Source of the DNA: Streptomyces gelaticus
Lineage (GTDB): Bacteria; Actinomycetota; Actinomycetes; Streptomycetales; Streptomycetaceae
DNA: 64,000 nucleotides
Reading direction: 5' to 3'
Assembly: GCF_014649535.1 (NCBI RefSeq)
Contig: NZ_BMTF01000009.1
Span: 179,396 to 243,395, forward strand
Below, one piece after another: positions 8,547 to 17,670 of this stretch. Positions within the stretch are counted from its first letter, which is position 1. Each line of letters starts with the position of its first letter. The position numbers and the translations under genes were made by a program. The notes under the pieces were generated by a model. The model ran no database searches and was not told where the DNA came from. It worked only from the letters and a program-made list of their open reading frames with translations.

Positions 8547-11500
8547 CCGGCACGATGCCCGGAAAATGTCCGATCGCCATCGTCGGCATGGCCGCGCTCT
8601 TCCCGGGAGCGCCCGACCTCGACACGTACTGGCACAACATAGTCCACGGCGTCGACGCGATCACCGACGCCCCCACGGCTCGCTGGGACGCCGCGTACTA
8701 CGACCCGGATGCCGGACGCCGTGCCGACCGCGTCTATTGCCGACGTGGAGGGTTCATCGACGACCTCGCCGACGTCGATGTCACCTCCTTCGGTGTCATG
8801 CCCGCCTCCGTGCACGCCACCGAGCCCGACCAACTGATCGTGCTGCGGGTCGCGTCCCAGGCGGTCAAGGACGCCGGCGGCGCCGACCGGATCCTCGCCG
8901 ACCGGCGCCGCACCGGAGTGATCCTCGGTCGTGGCGGCTATCTCACCCCCGGCCTGGTACGTCTCGACCAGCGGGTGCGCACCGCCGGCCAGCTCGTGCA
9001 CACGCTGCGGGAACTCCTGCCGGACGTGGGGGAACAGCGCCTCGAGGAGATACGCCGCGCCTTCACCGACCAACTGGGCCCAGATGCACCGGAGTCGGCC
9101 ATCGGCCTCGTGCCCAACCTGGCGGCCTCCCGGCTGGCCAATCGGCTGGACCTGCGGGGCCCGGCCTACACGGTGGACGCCGCGTGCGCCTCCTCGCTCA
9201 TCGCGGTCGACCACGCGGCCCACGAGCTGCAGAGCGGACGGTGCGATGTCGTCCTGGCCGGGGGAGTCCACCACTGCCACGACATCACGCTGTGGAGTGT
9301 GTTCTCCCAACTCGGTGCCCTGTCCCGGAGCGAGTGCATCCGGCCGTTCCACCGGGACGCCGACGGAGTGCTCATCGGCGAGGGAACCGGCGTCGTGGTG
9401 CTCAAACGGCTCGCCGACGCCGAGCGCGACGGCGACCGTGTCTACGCCGTGATCACCGGCACCGGCGTCGCGGGCGACGGCCGCACCGGCAGTCTGCTCA
9501 GCCCTGACTCCGCAGGCCAGGCCGAGGCGATCCGCCAGGCATGGCGCAGTGCCGGTCAGGACCCCGCCGAGCCCGGTTCCGTAGGGCTGATCGAAGCCCA
9601 CGGCACCGCCACCCCGGCGGGCGACACCGCCGAACTGGAGACGGTCGCCGCGGTCTTCGGCCCGCCGGGCGACGCGCCCCGCGGTGTGATCGGTTCGGTG
9701 AAATCCATGATCGGTCACACCATGCCGGCCGCAGGGATCGCCGGGCTCATCAAGGCCGCACTCGCCGTCCACCACGGTGTTCTCCCGCCGACCCTGCACT
9801 GTGACGACCCGCACCCAGCACTCGCCCGCACCCGCTTCGCCACGGCGGCCGTCGCGGTCCCGTGGGTGACCGACACCCACAGCCCAGTACGCCGCGCCGC
9901 GGTGAACGCCTTCGGCTTCGGCGGCATCAACGCCCATGTCGTACTGGAACAACCCGTCCCCGTCGCCGCTCCCTCCGGCACCGGCGGACCCGCAACCGTG
10001 GTGCGCGAGCCCGAACGGGTGCTGCGGTTGGCGGCCGCAGCACCCGCCGAACTCGCACGTGTGCTGGACCGGGATGACGCAGCCCTCCTCGCCACCGCCT
10101 CGGACCGGACCGGACCCGGTCCCGCCGGCCCCGTCCGGCTCGGTGTGGTGGACCCCACGGCCAAACGTCTGGCGCTGGCCCGCAAGGTGGTCGACCGGGG
10201 TCGGCCTTGGCGCGGCAGGAACGACCTGTGGTTCGTACCCGAGCCCCTGCTGGGCGACACCGGCGGCCGTCTCGCCTTCGTCTTTCCCGGGCTCGAAGCC
10301 GAATTCGACGCCAACTGCGACGACGTCGCACGCCACTTCGGCCTGCCGTGGTCGCCCTCCGACACCGATGTCCAGGTCGGTGACATCGGCCGTCAAGGCA
10401 CTGGCGTATTCCAACTCGGCCGCCTCCTGAACACCGCGCTGGAGCGGATGGGCATCGTGCCCGACGCGCTCGCCGGACACAGCCTCGGCGAATGGACCGC
10501 CATGGCGGTCGCCGGGATCCACGCCCCGAAGGAGGTCGACACCTTCCTGGCCTCGTTCGATCCGGACGCACTGCGCGTACCGGGCCTGGCCTTCGCGGTG
10601 ATCGGCGCGCCCGCCGATCACGTCATGAAAACCCTCGCCGGACAGACGCAGGTCGTCCTCTCGCACGACAACGCCCCTCACCAGTCCATGATCTGCGGCC
10701 CGTCGGTCGCGGTCGACGAATTCGTCGGCCACTTCCGGGAAAAGGGCGCGATCTCACAAGTCCTGCCGTTCCGGTCAGGGTTCCACACACCCATGCTGCG
10801 GCCCTATCTGGACCCGATACGGAAGGCGGCGGACACCTACACACTGCACCCCGCCCGGCTTCCGGTCTGGTCCGCCACCACGGTGGGGGAGTACCCCTCA
10901 CGACCGGAAGAGATACGCAAGCTGTTCGTGCGGCACCTCCTGGAACCGGTCCGTTTCCGCCGGCTGATCGAGAACATGTACGCGGCCGGCTTCCGCGCCT
11001 TCGTCCAGCTCGGGGCCGGCCAAGTCGGCTCGCTGGTCGCGGACACACTGCGAGACTCCGAACACCTCGTGGTAGCCGCCCACTCCCCGCACCGCTCCGG
11101 CCTTCCCCAACTGCTTCGCGTGGCCACCGCCCTGTGGGCCGACGGAGCCGAGCCGGACACGACAGCGCTCCGCCCCACTCCTGCGCACAAGGCCGCGCAC
11201 CGCCCGGTCCGACTCGACCTCGGCGGAGCGCTCATCTCCCTCGACGAGCCCACACGCACGGCGATCGGCGCCGCCCTGTCCCCGCCGCGCCGGGCAGCGC
11301 ACGGCGCACGGACCTCCGCCCTCGATGCCCTCGCCGTCGAGGACCCGCTGGCCGCCGACTTCTCCGCGCTGCTCGACGACACCGCGGCGCTCGCGGCGGA
11401 GGTCCTCACCGCGGGCCACCACAGCGGCACACGATCCGCCATGCCGCGGGCGGCCGCTCACGTCCCCGGCCCCCGTTCGGCAGGACCTCCAGCCGAACGG

Positions 11501-13069
11501 CCAGCAGCGACTCCAGGTGAACTACGGGCGCAGCTGCGGGTGTCGATCGACACCATGCCGTATCTGCTCGACCACTGCTTCTTCAAGCAACCGCCGCAGG
11601 CCGATCCGGCGGACCACTGGCCCGTCGTACCCGGCACCACCGTCATCGGGCACCTGATGGACTTCGCCGAGCGGGCAGCACCCGGCCTGCGCGCGGTGGC
11701 CGTCCACGACGTCCGGCTCAGCCAGTGGATCACTGCCGTCCCCGCCGTGGACATTCCGGTCCACGTCACACCCCAGCCTCCGCACTCCTCGCGAGCGACC
11801 CGGGTGACGGCCACCCTCGGAACGTACGCCCGCGCCACCGTCGAACTCGCGCGAGACCACGAACACAGGCCGTCCGCCGCCTGGACCTTCCCCAAGGACG
11901 AGGAACGCCCCTGTGACCTGACGGCCCGTGAGCTGTACACCCGACGCTGGATGTTCCACGGCCCGCGCTTCCAGGGTGTCACCGAACTGACAGCGATCGG
12001 CGACGCGCACGTCCGAGGAGTCATCACCACCCCGCCCGCCCCGGGAGCCCTGCTGGACAATGCCGGCCAGCTGCTCGGCTACTGGATCATGTCCCAACTG
12101 CCCACTCGCACCACCGTCTTTCCCGTCGGCATGCGGGAGATCCGCTTCCATGGCGCGCATCCCGCGCCGGGCGAACGGCTCGACTGCCTCATCCGTATCG
12201 TCTCCGTCACCGAAACGACGCTGGAAGCAGACATGCAACTGGTCCGACGCGGCCGGGTCTGGGCAGAGTTCAAAGGCTGGAGCGACCGCCGATTCGACAG
12301 CGATCCGCACATCCGCCAGGTGGACCGCGAACCGGAGCATCACACCCTCTCCGAGCCGCAGCCCGGCGGCTGGGTCCTGCTTCATGAACGCTGGCCCGAC
12401 CTGGCCACCCGCGAGCTGATCATGCGGAACATGCTGGCCGGCGAGGAGCGAGCCGCCTACGACGCGCGCCCTCCCCGTGGCCGGCGCCAGTGGCTGCTCG
12501 GCCGGATCGCGGTCAAGGACGTGGTGCGCCGACGGCTGTGGGACGCCGGTGGCGGCGGAATCTTCCCCTCGGAACTACGCGTGGACAACGAACCCACGGG
12601 CCGCCCATATGTCACCGGCGCGTACGGCCGTACCCTCCCCGACCTCCACGTCTCCCTCGCGCACCGGGCAGAGGCCGCGGTCGCGATCGCCGGACGGGGC
12701 CCCTGCGGCATTGACATCGAGGAGGAGACCGAGCGTCCGGACGGAACTCTGGAGGTGGCGCTCGACGCTCAGGAGCGGGACCTGCTCGCTTCACTGGTGC
12801 GCGACACCGGCGAACCCGAGGCCCGGTGGTTCACTCGCTTCTGGACCGCCAAGGAGGCCGTCGGCAAGGCCCGGGGCTCCGGCCTGGCCGGAGCCCCGAA
12901 GAACTTCGAGATCCACACCGCCACCGGCACGGCACTGACCGTCCGCGCCGGCGGCGACACCTATCACGTCCGTCACCGGACGATCAGCAACCCACCCGGA
13001 CTGCCCCCCAGGAACTACGTCGTCGCCTGGACGACCGCCCACGATGAGGAGAGCGACGATGACCACTGA
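8540..13069 (+). CDS. PUFA/hglE-type synthase subunit: KS-AT-DH-PPTase
   Basis: This 1509-residue partner of the preceding synthase has a KS (about 10-450) with Cys216, His354 and His393. An AT-like domain (about 565-880) follows, with Ser648 in GHSLGE but FPGLE where most ATs have FPGQGS. Next is a double hot-dog dehydratase region (about 990-1290) with His1012 in LDHCFF and Asp1173 in LLDNAGQ. An Sfp-type phosphopantetheinyl transferase ends the protein (about 1310-1490) with CGIDIEEE and FWTAKEAVGK. It would dehydrate the growing chain and arm the ACPs itself. The reading frame opens at GTG 8540 and overlaps the previous stop; GTG 8543 (GTGA overlap) and ATG 8555 are alternatives. Either way the two subunits are probably translationally coupled. 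Confidence 0.88.
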   Translation: MVTGTMPGKCPIAIVGMAALFPGAPDLDTYWHNIVHGVDAITDAPTARWDAAYYDPDAGRRADRVYCRRGGFIDDLADVDVTSFGVMPASVHATEPDQLIVLRVASQAVKDAGGADRILADRRRTGVILGRGGYLTPGLVRLDQRVRTAGQLVHTLRELLPDVGEQRLEEIRRAFTDQLGPDAPESAIGLVPNLAASRLANRLDLRGPAYTVDAACASSLIAVDHAAHELQSGRCDVVLAGGVHHCHDITLWSVFSQLGALSRSECIRPFHRDADGVLIGEGTGVVVLKRLADAERDGDRVYAVITGTGVAGDGRTGSLLSPDSAGQAEAIRQAWRSAGQDPAEPGSVGLIEAHGTATPAGDTAELETVAAVFGPPGDAPRGVIGSVKSMIGHTMPAAGIAGLIKAALAVHHGVLPPTLHCDDPHPALARTRFATAAVAVPWVTDTHSPVRRAAVNAFGFGGINAHVVLEQPVPVAAPSGTGGPATVVREPERVLRLAAAAPAELARVLDRDDAALLATASDRTGPGPAGPVRLGVVDPTAKRLALARKVVDRGRPWRGRNDLWFVPEPLLGDTGGRLAFVFPGLEAEFDANCDDVARHFGLPWSPSDTDVQVGDIGRQGTGVFQLGRLLNTALERMGIVPDALAGHSLGEWTAMAVAGIHAPKEVDTFLASFDPDALRVPGLAFAVIGAPADHVMKTLAGQTQVVLSHDNAPHQSMICGPSVAVDEFVGHFREKGAISQVLPFRSGFHTPMLRPYLDPIRKAADTYTLHPARLPVWSATTVGEYPSRPEEIRKLFVRHLLEPVRFRRLIENMYAAGFRAFVQLGAGQVGSLVADTLRDSEHLVVAAHSPHRSGLPQLLRVATALWADGAEPDTTALRPTPAHKAAHRPVRLDLGGALISLDEPTRTAIGAALSPPRRAAHGARTSALDALAVEDPLAADFSALLDDTAALAAEVLTAGHHSGTRSAMPRAAAHVPGPRSAGPPAERPAATPGELRAQLRVSIDTMPYLLDHCFFKQPPQADPADHWPVVPGTTVIGHLMDFAERAAPGLRAVAVHDVRLSQWITAVPAVDIPVHVTPQPPHSSRATRVTATLGTYARATVELARDHEHRPSAAWTFPKDEERPCDLTARELYTRRWMFHGPRFQGVTELTAIGDAHVRGVITTPPAPGALLDNAGQLLGYWIMSQLPTRTTVFPVGMREIRFHGAHPAPGERLDCLIRIVSVTETTLEADMQLVRRGRVWAEFKGWSDRRFDSDPHIRQVDREPEHHTLSEPQPGGWVLLHERWPDLATRELIMRNMLAGEERAAYDARPPRGRRQWLLGRIAVKDVVRRRLWDAGGGGIFPSELRVDNEPTGRPYVTGAYGRTLPDLHVSLAHRAEAAVAIAGRGPCGIDIEEETERPDGTLEVALDAQERDLLASLVRDTGEPEARWFTRFWTAKEAVGKARGSGLAGAPKNFEIHTATGTALTVRAGGDTYHVRHRTISNPPGLPPRNYVVAWTTAHDEESDDDH

Positions 13070-13394
13070 ACGCCACGAGGCCGCATCGCCCACCCGGCCC
13101 GAATCGACCGTGCTGGGCGAGGTGACCGGCATGCTGCAGGAGGTGCTCGGCGAGTACGGGTTCACCGACGCCGAGATCACCATGGGCACCCGATTCCACG
13201 ACGACCTCGAACTGGAGAGCATCGATCTGGTCACGCTCTCGACGGCGCTGCGCGAACACTACGGCGACGCCGTCAACCTCGCCGCCTTCATCGCGGACCG
13301 CGGACTCGAGGAGATCATCGCGCTGACCGTGGGTGACCTGGTGCACCACGTCGTGGCGTCCCTCTCCGCAGAGCCCGCGGCCGAGGCGGTCTGA
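13059..13394 (+). CDS. Free acyl carrier protein
   Basis: This small acidic protein of about 111 residues has the carrier motif DDLELESIDLV, with the Ser to be phosphopantetheinylated at about residue 54. Start ATG 13059 is preferred because GAGGAG lies 7 bases upstream; an in-frame ATG at 13044 has no such site. It overlaps the end of the KS-AT-DH-PPTase gene by 11 bases, so the two should be made together. It may hold a starter or finished chain, since the first synthase already has one internal ACP. The PPTase domain next door is the obvious arming enzyme. Confidence 0.87.
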   Translation: MTTERHEAASPTRPESTVLGEVTGMLQEVLGEYGFTDAEITMGTRFHDDLELESIDLVTLSTALREHYGDAVNLAAFIADRGLEEIIALTVGDLVHHVVASLSAEPAAEAV

Positions 13395-13396
13395 AC

Positions 13397-14203
13397 ATGG
13401 CGAAGATACGCGTCGGTGAACTCGACGTCCACGTACAGCGCATGGCCGCGGCCGGTCCGCCGGCCTCGGACCCGCCGCCCCTCGTGGTGCTGGTACACGG
13501 CCTGCTCATCGACAGCCTGGCGAGTTACTACTTCTCGCTCGGCCCCTTCTTCGCCGAGCGGGGCATGGACGTCCTCATGTACGACCTGCGCGGGCACGGG
13601 CGGACTGGCCGGCCTGCTGCCGGCTATCGCCTGGAGGACTTCGTCTCGGACTTGGACGGACTCCTCGACGCCCTCGAAGAGGACCGCCCGGCACACGTCG
13701 TGGGCAACTCCTTCGGCGGCGCCATCGCCTACGGGCTGGCCGCCTCCCGGCCCGACCGTGTCCGGTCCGTCATCGCGATCGAATCCGAACCGCCGGTGAA
13801 GTCGTGGGCCGAGAAGATGGCCGAGGGCCTCACCGGTGAAGAAGGCGGACTGGTGGTCAGGGAGGTGCGCGCCTGGCTCGCGGAGGATCCCGAACGCAAC
13901 GCGCGCCCCTTCCAGCTCGCCGGCAGGCTCCTGGACGGCACCACTCTGGGCCAGGACATCCCACGCAGCCGTGTACTGGGAGACACGCTCGCCGACATCC
14001 GCTGCCCCGTCTTCGCCCTGTACGGCGCAGACTCCAAACTCTCCGGCCAGGCCGGCCACCTGTCCGCCACCCTCCCGCACTGCCGAACCGTCATTCTGCC
14101 CGATCAGGGGCACTCGGTGCTAGTGGAGCGCACGAAGGAGACGGCCGACCTGATTCTGGACTGGCTCCAGGACGACATCCACACACCTGTGAAGGCGGGC
14201 TAG
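13397..14203 (+). CDS. Alpha/beta hydrolase, possible chain-releasing thioesterase
   Basis: This 268-residue alpha/beta hydrolase has an oxyanion region LVHGLL, nucleophile Ser105 in GNSFGG, an Asp in YGADS and a His in QGHSVLV, so the triad is complete. It starts two bases after the ACP stop and ends directly against the glycosyltransferase start. Neither synthase contains a thioesterase domain, so this protein is the best candidate to release the chain from the ACP, or to hydrolyse a side product. The family also includes C-C hydrolases and esterases, so the reaction is inferred from position. Confidence 0.8.
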   Translation: MAKIRVGELDVHVQRMAAAGPPASDPPPLVVLVHGLLIDSLASYYFSLGPFFAERGMDVLMYDLRGHGRTGRPAAGYRLEDFVSDLDGLLDALEEDRPAHVVGNSFGGAIAYGLAASRPDRVRSVIAIESEPPVKSWAEKMAEGLTGEEGGLVVREVRAWLAEDPERNARPFQLAGRLLDGTTLGQDIPRSRVLGDTLADIRCPVFALYGADSKLSGQAGHLSATLPHCRTVILPDQGHSVLVERTKETADLILDWLQDDIHTPVKAG

Positions 14204-15445
14204 ATGAGCCGGTTCCTGTTCGTCGTGCCGCCGCTGGTCGGTCACATCAACCCGGCGGTCGGTACCGCGGCCGTGCTCGCCACGCGGGGCCATGACATCG
14301 CCTGGGCCGGACCTGCCGACCTCGTTCACCGCCTGGCCGGACCCGACGCACGGGTGTTCCCCTGCGTGCTCCCCGAGCCGGAGCCGGAGAACGCCGAGAA
14401 GAGCGTGGGCCGGACCGCCGACCTCAAGGGTCCCGCGGCCTTCCACTTCCTGTGGGAGCGCTTCCTGATACCGCTCGCCGATCACATGGCCCCCCGCATA
14501 CGTGCGGCCATCCAGGAGTTCGACCCGGACATCGTGATCGCCGACCAGCAGACCGTCGCGGGCGGCATGGTCGCGGAGTCGCTCGGCCTGACCTGGGTCA
14601 CCTCCGCGACCACCTCGGCCGAACTCGTCGACCCGCTCGCGGGCATGCCCAAGGTGGCGGCCTGGCTCGACGGCCTCATCGAGGCGTTGCGCGGCCGGAT
14701 CGCGGACGGGAGGGGCACGGCCGACCCGAGGATGTCTCCGCACGGGGTCATCGCCTACACCACCAGCGCTCTGCTGGGCTCGGCCCCACTGCCCGAACAC
14801 GTATGGCTGGTGGGCCCGTCCGTCACCGACCGCCCTGCAGCGGCCGACTTCCCCTGGGAATGGCTGGAAGCGGCGGAGCGCACCGTCCTTGTCAGCCTGG
14901 GTACCGCCAACGCGGACGCGAGCGGACCGTTCCTGAACGCCGCAGTCCGGGCGCTGTCGGGCATGCCAGGCATACGCGCCGTCGTCGCCGACCCCGCAGG
15001 CACCGTGACGGAGGCGGGCGAGAACATCCTGCTGCGCCCGCACGTGCCTCAACTGCCGTTGCTCGCCCGCGTGGACGCTGTCGTCTGCCACGCCGGGCAC
15101 AACACCGTCTGCGAGGCGCTGTGGCACGGCGTCCCTCTGGTGGTTGCTCCCATCAGGGACGACCAGCCCATCGTCGCGGGTCAGGTCACCGCCGCGGGCG
15201 CGGGCGTCCGGCTGCGCTTCGGCCGTGCCGACGCGCGACGCATCGCCGACGCCGTAGGCATGGTTCTGGACGAGGCTGCCGGCTACCACGACGCGGCGCA
15301 CGCGATCGGCCTCTCGTTCCGGGAGGCGGGCGGAAGCGAAGCCGCGGCCGACCGCCTGGAAGGTCTTCTGTCGCGCCCCGAGCCGCACTTCAGAGGCGGT
15401 GCGCGCGGTGCAGGAGAGAGAGGACAGGAACCCGATGACGGATGA
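14204..15445 (+). CDS. GT1-family glycosyltransferase (macrolide/UGT type)
   Basis: This 413-residue GT-B fold enzyme has an N-terminal acceptor domain starting FLFVVPPLVGHINP, where the His is the usual catalytic base. The C-terminal nucleotide-sugar domain carries HAGHNTVCEALWHGVP and IRDDQP at about residues 296-325, typical of the UGT/MGT group acting on small lipophilic acceptors. The ATG follows the hydrolase stop directly (TAGATG). It is the last clear gene of the operon, so the product is likely a glycosylated polyketide, fatty alcohol or acid. The sugar donor cannot be read from the sequence. The pairing recalls the heterocyst glycolipid loci with HglT, though similarity to HglT itself was not tested. 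Confidence 0.88.
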   Translation: MSRFLFVVPPLVGHINPAVGTAAVLATRGHDIAWAGPADLVHRLAGPDARVFPCVLPEPEPENAEKSVGRTADLKGPAAFHFLWERFLIPLADHMAPRIRAAIQEFDPDIVIADQQTVAGGMVAESLGLTWVTSATTSAELVDPLAGMPKVAAWLDGLIEALRGRIADGRGTADPRMSPHGVIAYTTSALLGSAPLPEHVWLVGPSVTDRPAAADFPWEWLEAAERTVLVSLGTANADASGPFLNAAVRALSGMPGIRAVVADPAGTVTEAGENILLRPHVPQLPLLARVDAVVCHAGHNTVCEALWHGVPLVVAPIRDDQPIVAGQVTAAGAGVRLRFGRADARRIADAVGMVLDEAAGYHDAAHAIGLSFREAGGSEAAADRLEGLLSRPEPHFRGGARGAGERGQEPDDG

Positions 15446-15930
15446 CCTCCGTCCGCCGAAACCCTCCGAGAGCCTTCGGCCCGCTCCTCGGCCAGGCCCG
15501 GATCCGACGGTGCACCCCTGACGCTGCCCCTCGTCCCGGGCCTGCCGGAGCCGAGGCACGCCGCCGGAGCACCTACGTCGGGCAGGGCGTCTCCGCTCTG
15601 GCCCGCGCCCTCCGTGACAACCTGCTGCACGCGGCGCGGGACGCCCCCGACGAGGACATCGCCGGGGGAACGAGGGCGACCCGGTTCGACGGCCTGGCGG
15701 CCCCATTCGGACAGAGGCCCGGACGCAGCTCGTTCGTCCGATCCGCCGGTTCAGCCGGTCACATGCGGCGGGACCCGTACGCCTCGGGGGCACTCCGCCC
15801 TGCCTCGCGTGAGCCCGAGGAGATCCTCGCGAGCGCGGACGGGACGGAACCGGTCGGTCCGGGGTTCGGACCCACCTCCCTGTGGCGTCCGGGCTTGAGT
15901 GAAAATGATGCTGAGCCCGTCGACCGGTAA
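15435..15930 (+). pseudogene. Degraded coding stretch after the glycosyltransferase
   Basis: An ATG at 15435 overlaps the glycosyltransferase 3' end and opens MTDDLRPPKPSESLRP, but the frame stops at about 15520. Another frame from about 15540 to 15750 keeps GC-rich third positions and reads ALARALRDNLLHAARDAPDED, as real coding DNA would. The two do not join without a frameshift. I read this as the remains of one more operon gene. No family was recognised. Confidence 0.3.
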
Positions 15931-16100
15931 GGGTTCGTCGCCCGCAGATGAAATGCGGTCCGGAGGCCATGGTGGAGGCTCCTGGATTCTCTGAGGCGCA
16001 CGAACCACCATCCACGGGCCGGGCCGAGGCGGACGGCGTCTCGGCCCGGGTGGCGTCTCTGCCGCGCCCGCAGCCCAGCCAGAGAAAGTAGAGTTCACCC

Positions 16101-16286
16101 GTGCCTCACGAGACTCCGATCTACAACCGCCTTGTCCTGGAGCAGGGGGATGTCCCTGCCGATGTCCGCGGGGTGGCTCAGCGGCTGGCACGAGAGCTGG
16201 AAAGTGTCATACGACCGATGCCGCTGCAGCCTCCTGTGAACGTTGGTGCGGCCCAGCGGGGCGTCACATTCCGGCCGGGCATCTGA
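16101..16286 (+). CDS. Small conserved-looking hypothetical protein
   Basis: This is a 61-residue protein from GTG 16101, starting MPHETPIYNRLVLEQGDVP and continuing with an amphipathic helix (VAQRLARELESVI). The composition is protein-like and resembles small Streptomyces hypotheticals of the form IYxxL..ERGDVP. There is no signal peptide or metal site. The ribosome site is weak (GAGAAAG about 12 bases upstream). It stands alone and no function can be assigned. Confidence 0.45.
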   Translation: MPHETPIYNRLVLEQGDVPADVRGVAQRLARELESVIRPMPLQPPVNVGAAQRGVTFRPGI

Positions 16287-16635
16287 GTTCATGGGTGCCG
16301 GAGTCGCTGTTCCGCGGACACCACGGTCGCGACAGGGCGGTGGAGACGACACCGCACACCGCCGGCCCACCCCACACCGTGCGGCCGGGCTGGAGACCGC
16401 CGAGCGGGCCGCGCTCGAACGGCCGCGCAGGTCGAGCACGTGACCCGCCGACGGACAGGGCTCTGGCCCTGGGTGTTCATCCGCCGATCGCCGGGGGAGC
16501 GGGGACGGAGCGGCGATTCCTGCCGCCCGAGCAGCGAAACCCCCGCACGGTGTGTGGGGGTGCGGGCCGGGTGAGCCGCGCACCACCACCGTCGGCCCGG
16601 GCATGGCCGGTTCCGGGCCCCGCTCTGCCCGGCTG
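16287..16635. other. Intergenic region with a hairpin only
   Basis: I see no gene here. The only clear structure is the inverted repeat at 16542-16566, which lies downstream of the minus-strand gene that ends at 16636. Confidence 0.4.
16542..16566 (-). terminator. Hairpin downstream of the 16636-17271 gene
   Basis: CCCGCAC at 16542-16548 pairs with GTGCGGG at 16560-16566 around an 11-base loop. It lies 70 bases past the stop codon of the minus-strand gene. There is no T-tract, as is common for terminators in high-GC actinomycetes. Confidence 0.4.
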
Positions 16636-17271
16636 TCACCAGATGGTGAGGTCGATCGCGCGAACACAGTGCGGGTCGGCTCCGTCCGTCGGTTTCCAGC
16701 GTTCCTTCTCATGTACGAGCGCAGGGAGTGCGGCGAGCAGCGCGGTCAGCGCGCCGGTGAGGCGCACATCGACCGCGACCGGCCCGTCGGCTTCCCCGAC
16801 CGCGATGTAGAGCCGCATGCTGTCCTGCTCCGTGAGGAGAAAGCCGCACAACGGGGGGCTTGGTGGTGTCTCGGTGAACGGCCAGGCCAGTGTCCGCAGC
16901 ACGCGAAGTACCCGGTCCGTGCGTGTCGGCGGAGCAGGTTCGACCATGGAGGTATCGACCCGGACCAGCGTCATGCCCATTACGGACGCGTGCGGGTAGG
17001 CGGGGCCGACGGCGGTGAGCGTTCGTGTCCAGCCCAGCACCACCGGGGCGGTGACCGGCTCGTCCTCGTCATCCACCAGCGGGATCTCGTAGGCGACCAG
17101 CGAGCTCGGCGTCACGGCGTCGTCGGCGCCGGTCACGATCCGGACTGCGTCCCGCGTCGGCAGGACCCCGCGCAGGAAGCTCCCGCCGACGAGAGGAACC
17201 GCCGTGTACTCGAGAAGGAAGCGCGTGATGTACGCCTGATGTTCGACTGTCTCCCCGTACGATCCGCTCAC
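16636..17271 (-). CDS. Conserved-looking hypothetical protein, 211 residues
   Basis: The minus-strand frame is open further upstream, but plausible protein begins at GTG 17271 (SGSYGETVEHQAYITRFLLEY). The GTG overlaps the stop of a 24-residue upstream frame in a GTGA junction. The protein mixes beta-strand-like stretches (VAYEIPLVDDEDEPV, CGFLLTEQDSMRLYIAVGE) and has no signal peptide or membrane helix. No family or catalytic motif was recognised. It ends with CVRAIDLTIW. Confidence 0.55.
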   Translation of the reverse strand: MSGSYGETVEHQAYITRFLLEYTAVPLVGGSFLRGVLPTRDAVRIVTGADDAVTPSSLVAYEIPLVDDEDEPVTAPVVLGWTRTLTAVGPAYPHASVMGMTLVRVDTSMVEPAPPTRTDRVLRVLRTLAWPFTETPPSPPLCGFLLTEQDSMRLYIAVGEADGPVAVDVRLTGALTALLAALPALVHEKERWKPTDGADPHCVRAIDLTIW

Positions 17272-17342
17272 TCGTTGATCCAGTCCGGGCACTTGTTGAC
17301 GCCCTTGCAGTGAGCTCCGGCCAGGACGCTGATCAACTTCAT
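17268..17342 (-). CDS. 24-residue Cys-containing micro-ORF coupled to the 211-residue gene
   Basis: ATG 17342 opens MKLISVLAGAHCKGVNKC followed by PDWINE and a stop. The TGA overlaps the GTG start of the next gene, so ribosomes could re-initiate. It has two Cys residues and a hydrophobic N-terminus. The upstream ribosome site is weak. It may be a genuine short peptide, a leader for coupling, or the fused remains of a longer gene, given the truncated genes nearby. Confidence 0.35.
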   Translation of the reverse strand: MKLISVLAGAHCKGVNKCPDWINE

Positions 17343-17461
17343 GACCGGACCGTGCCACACCCCGGCCGGGCATCGTCATCTTCGCCCACAGGATCGTTCC
17401 CCTGCCCCCCGGACGAGTGACTCTCAGCCACCACGAAGTGACCGGCCAGGAACGGCGATCT

Positions 17462-17653
17462 TCACCCCGCCAGCACCCGTCGGCCGACGAGGAGCCCGAT
17501 GTTCGCCGACGTACGAGGTGCCGGGTCATGGCCCGTTTTCATCGTCCACGCCGCAAGGGCGCGGCCGACGACGCACAGAATGCTCCAGCCGGGCATCGCG
17601 ATGACGACCAGGGAAATCGCGGCGAACGCGAGAAGACTTTCGGTGCTCACCAT
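17462..17653 (-). pseudogene. LysE/RhtB-type exporter relic, internally deleted
   Basis: The 63-residue frame begins like a LysE/RhtB amino-acid exporter: MVSTESLLAFAAISLVVIAM, then PG and a VVGRALA stretch, matching the family's first membrane helix and PGP region. It then changes abruptly to a non-membrane sequence and ends GLLVGRRVLAG, which could be a genuine C-terminus. Family members have about 200 residues and six membrane segments, so the middle is missing. The product cannot be a working exporter. Confidence 0.5.
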
Positions 17654-17670
17654 GGGCGTTAGATCCTGAT

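Noticed and set aside
8525..10732. 735-codon minus-strand frame opposite the KS-AT-DH-PPTase gene
   Set aside because: Composition is shadow-like and the frame ends follow third-position GC bias, not gene signals.
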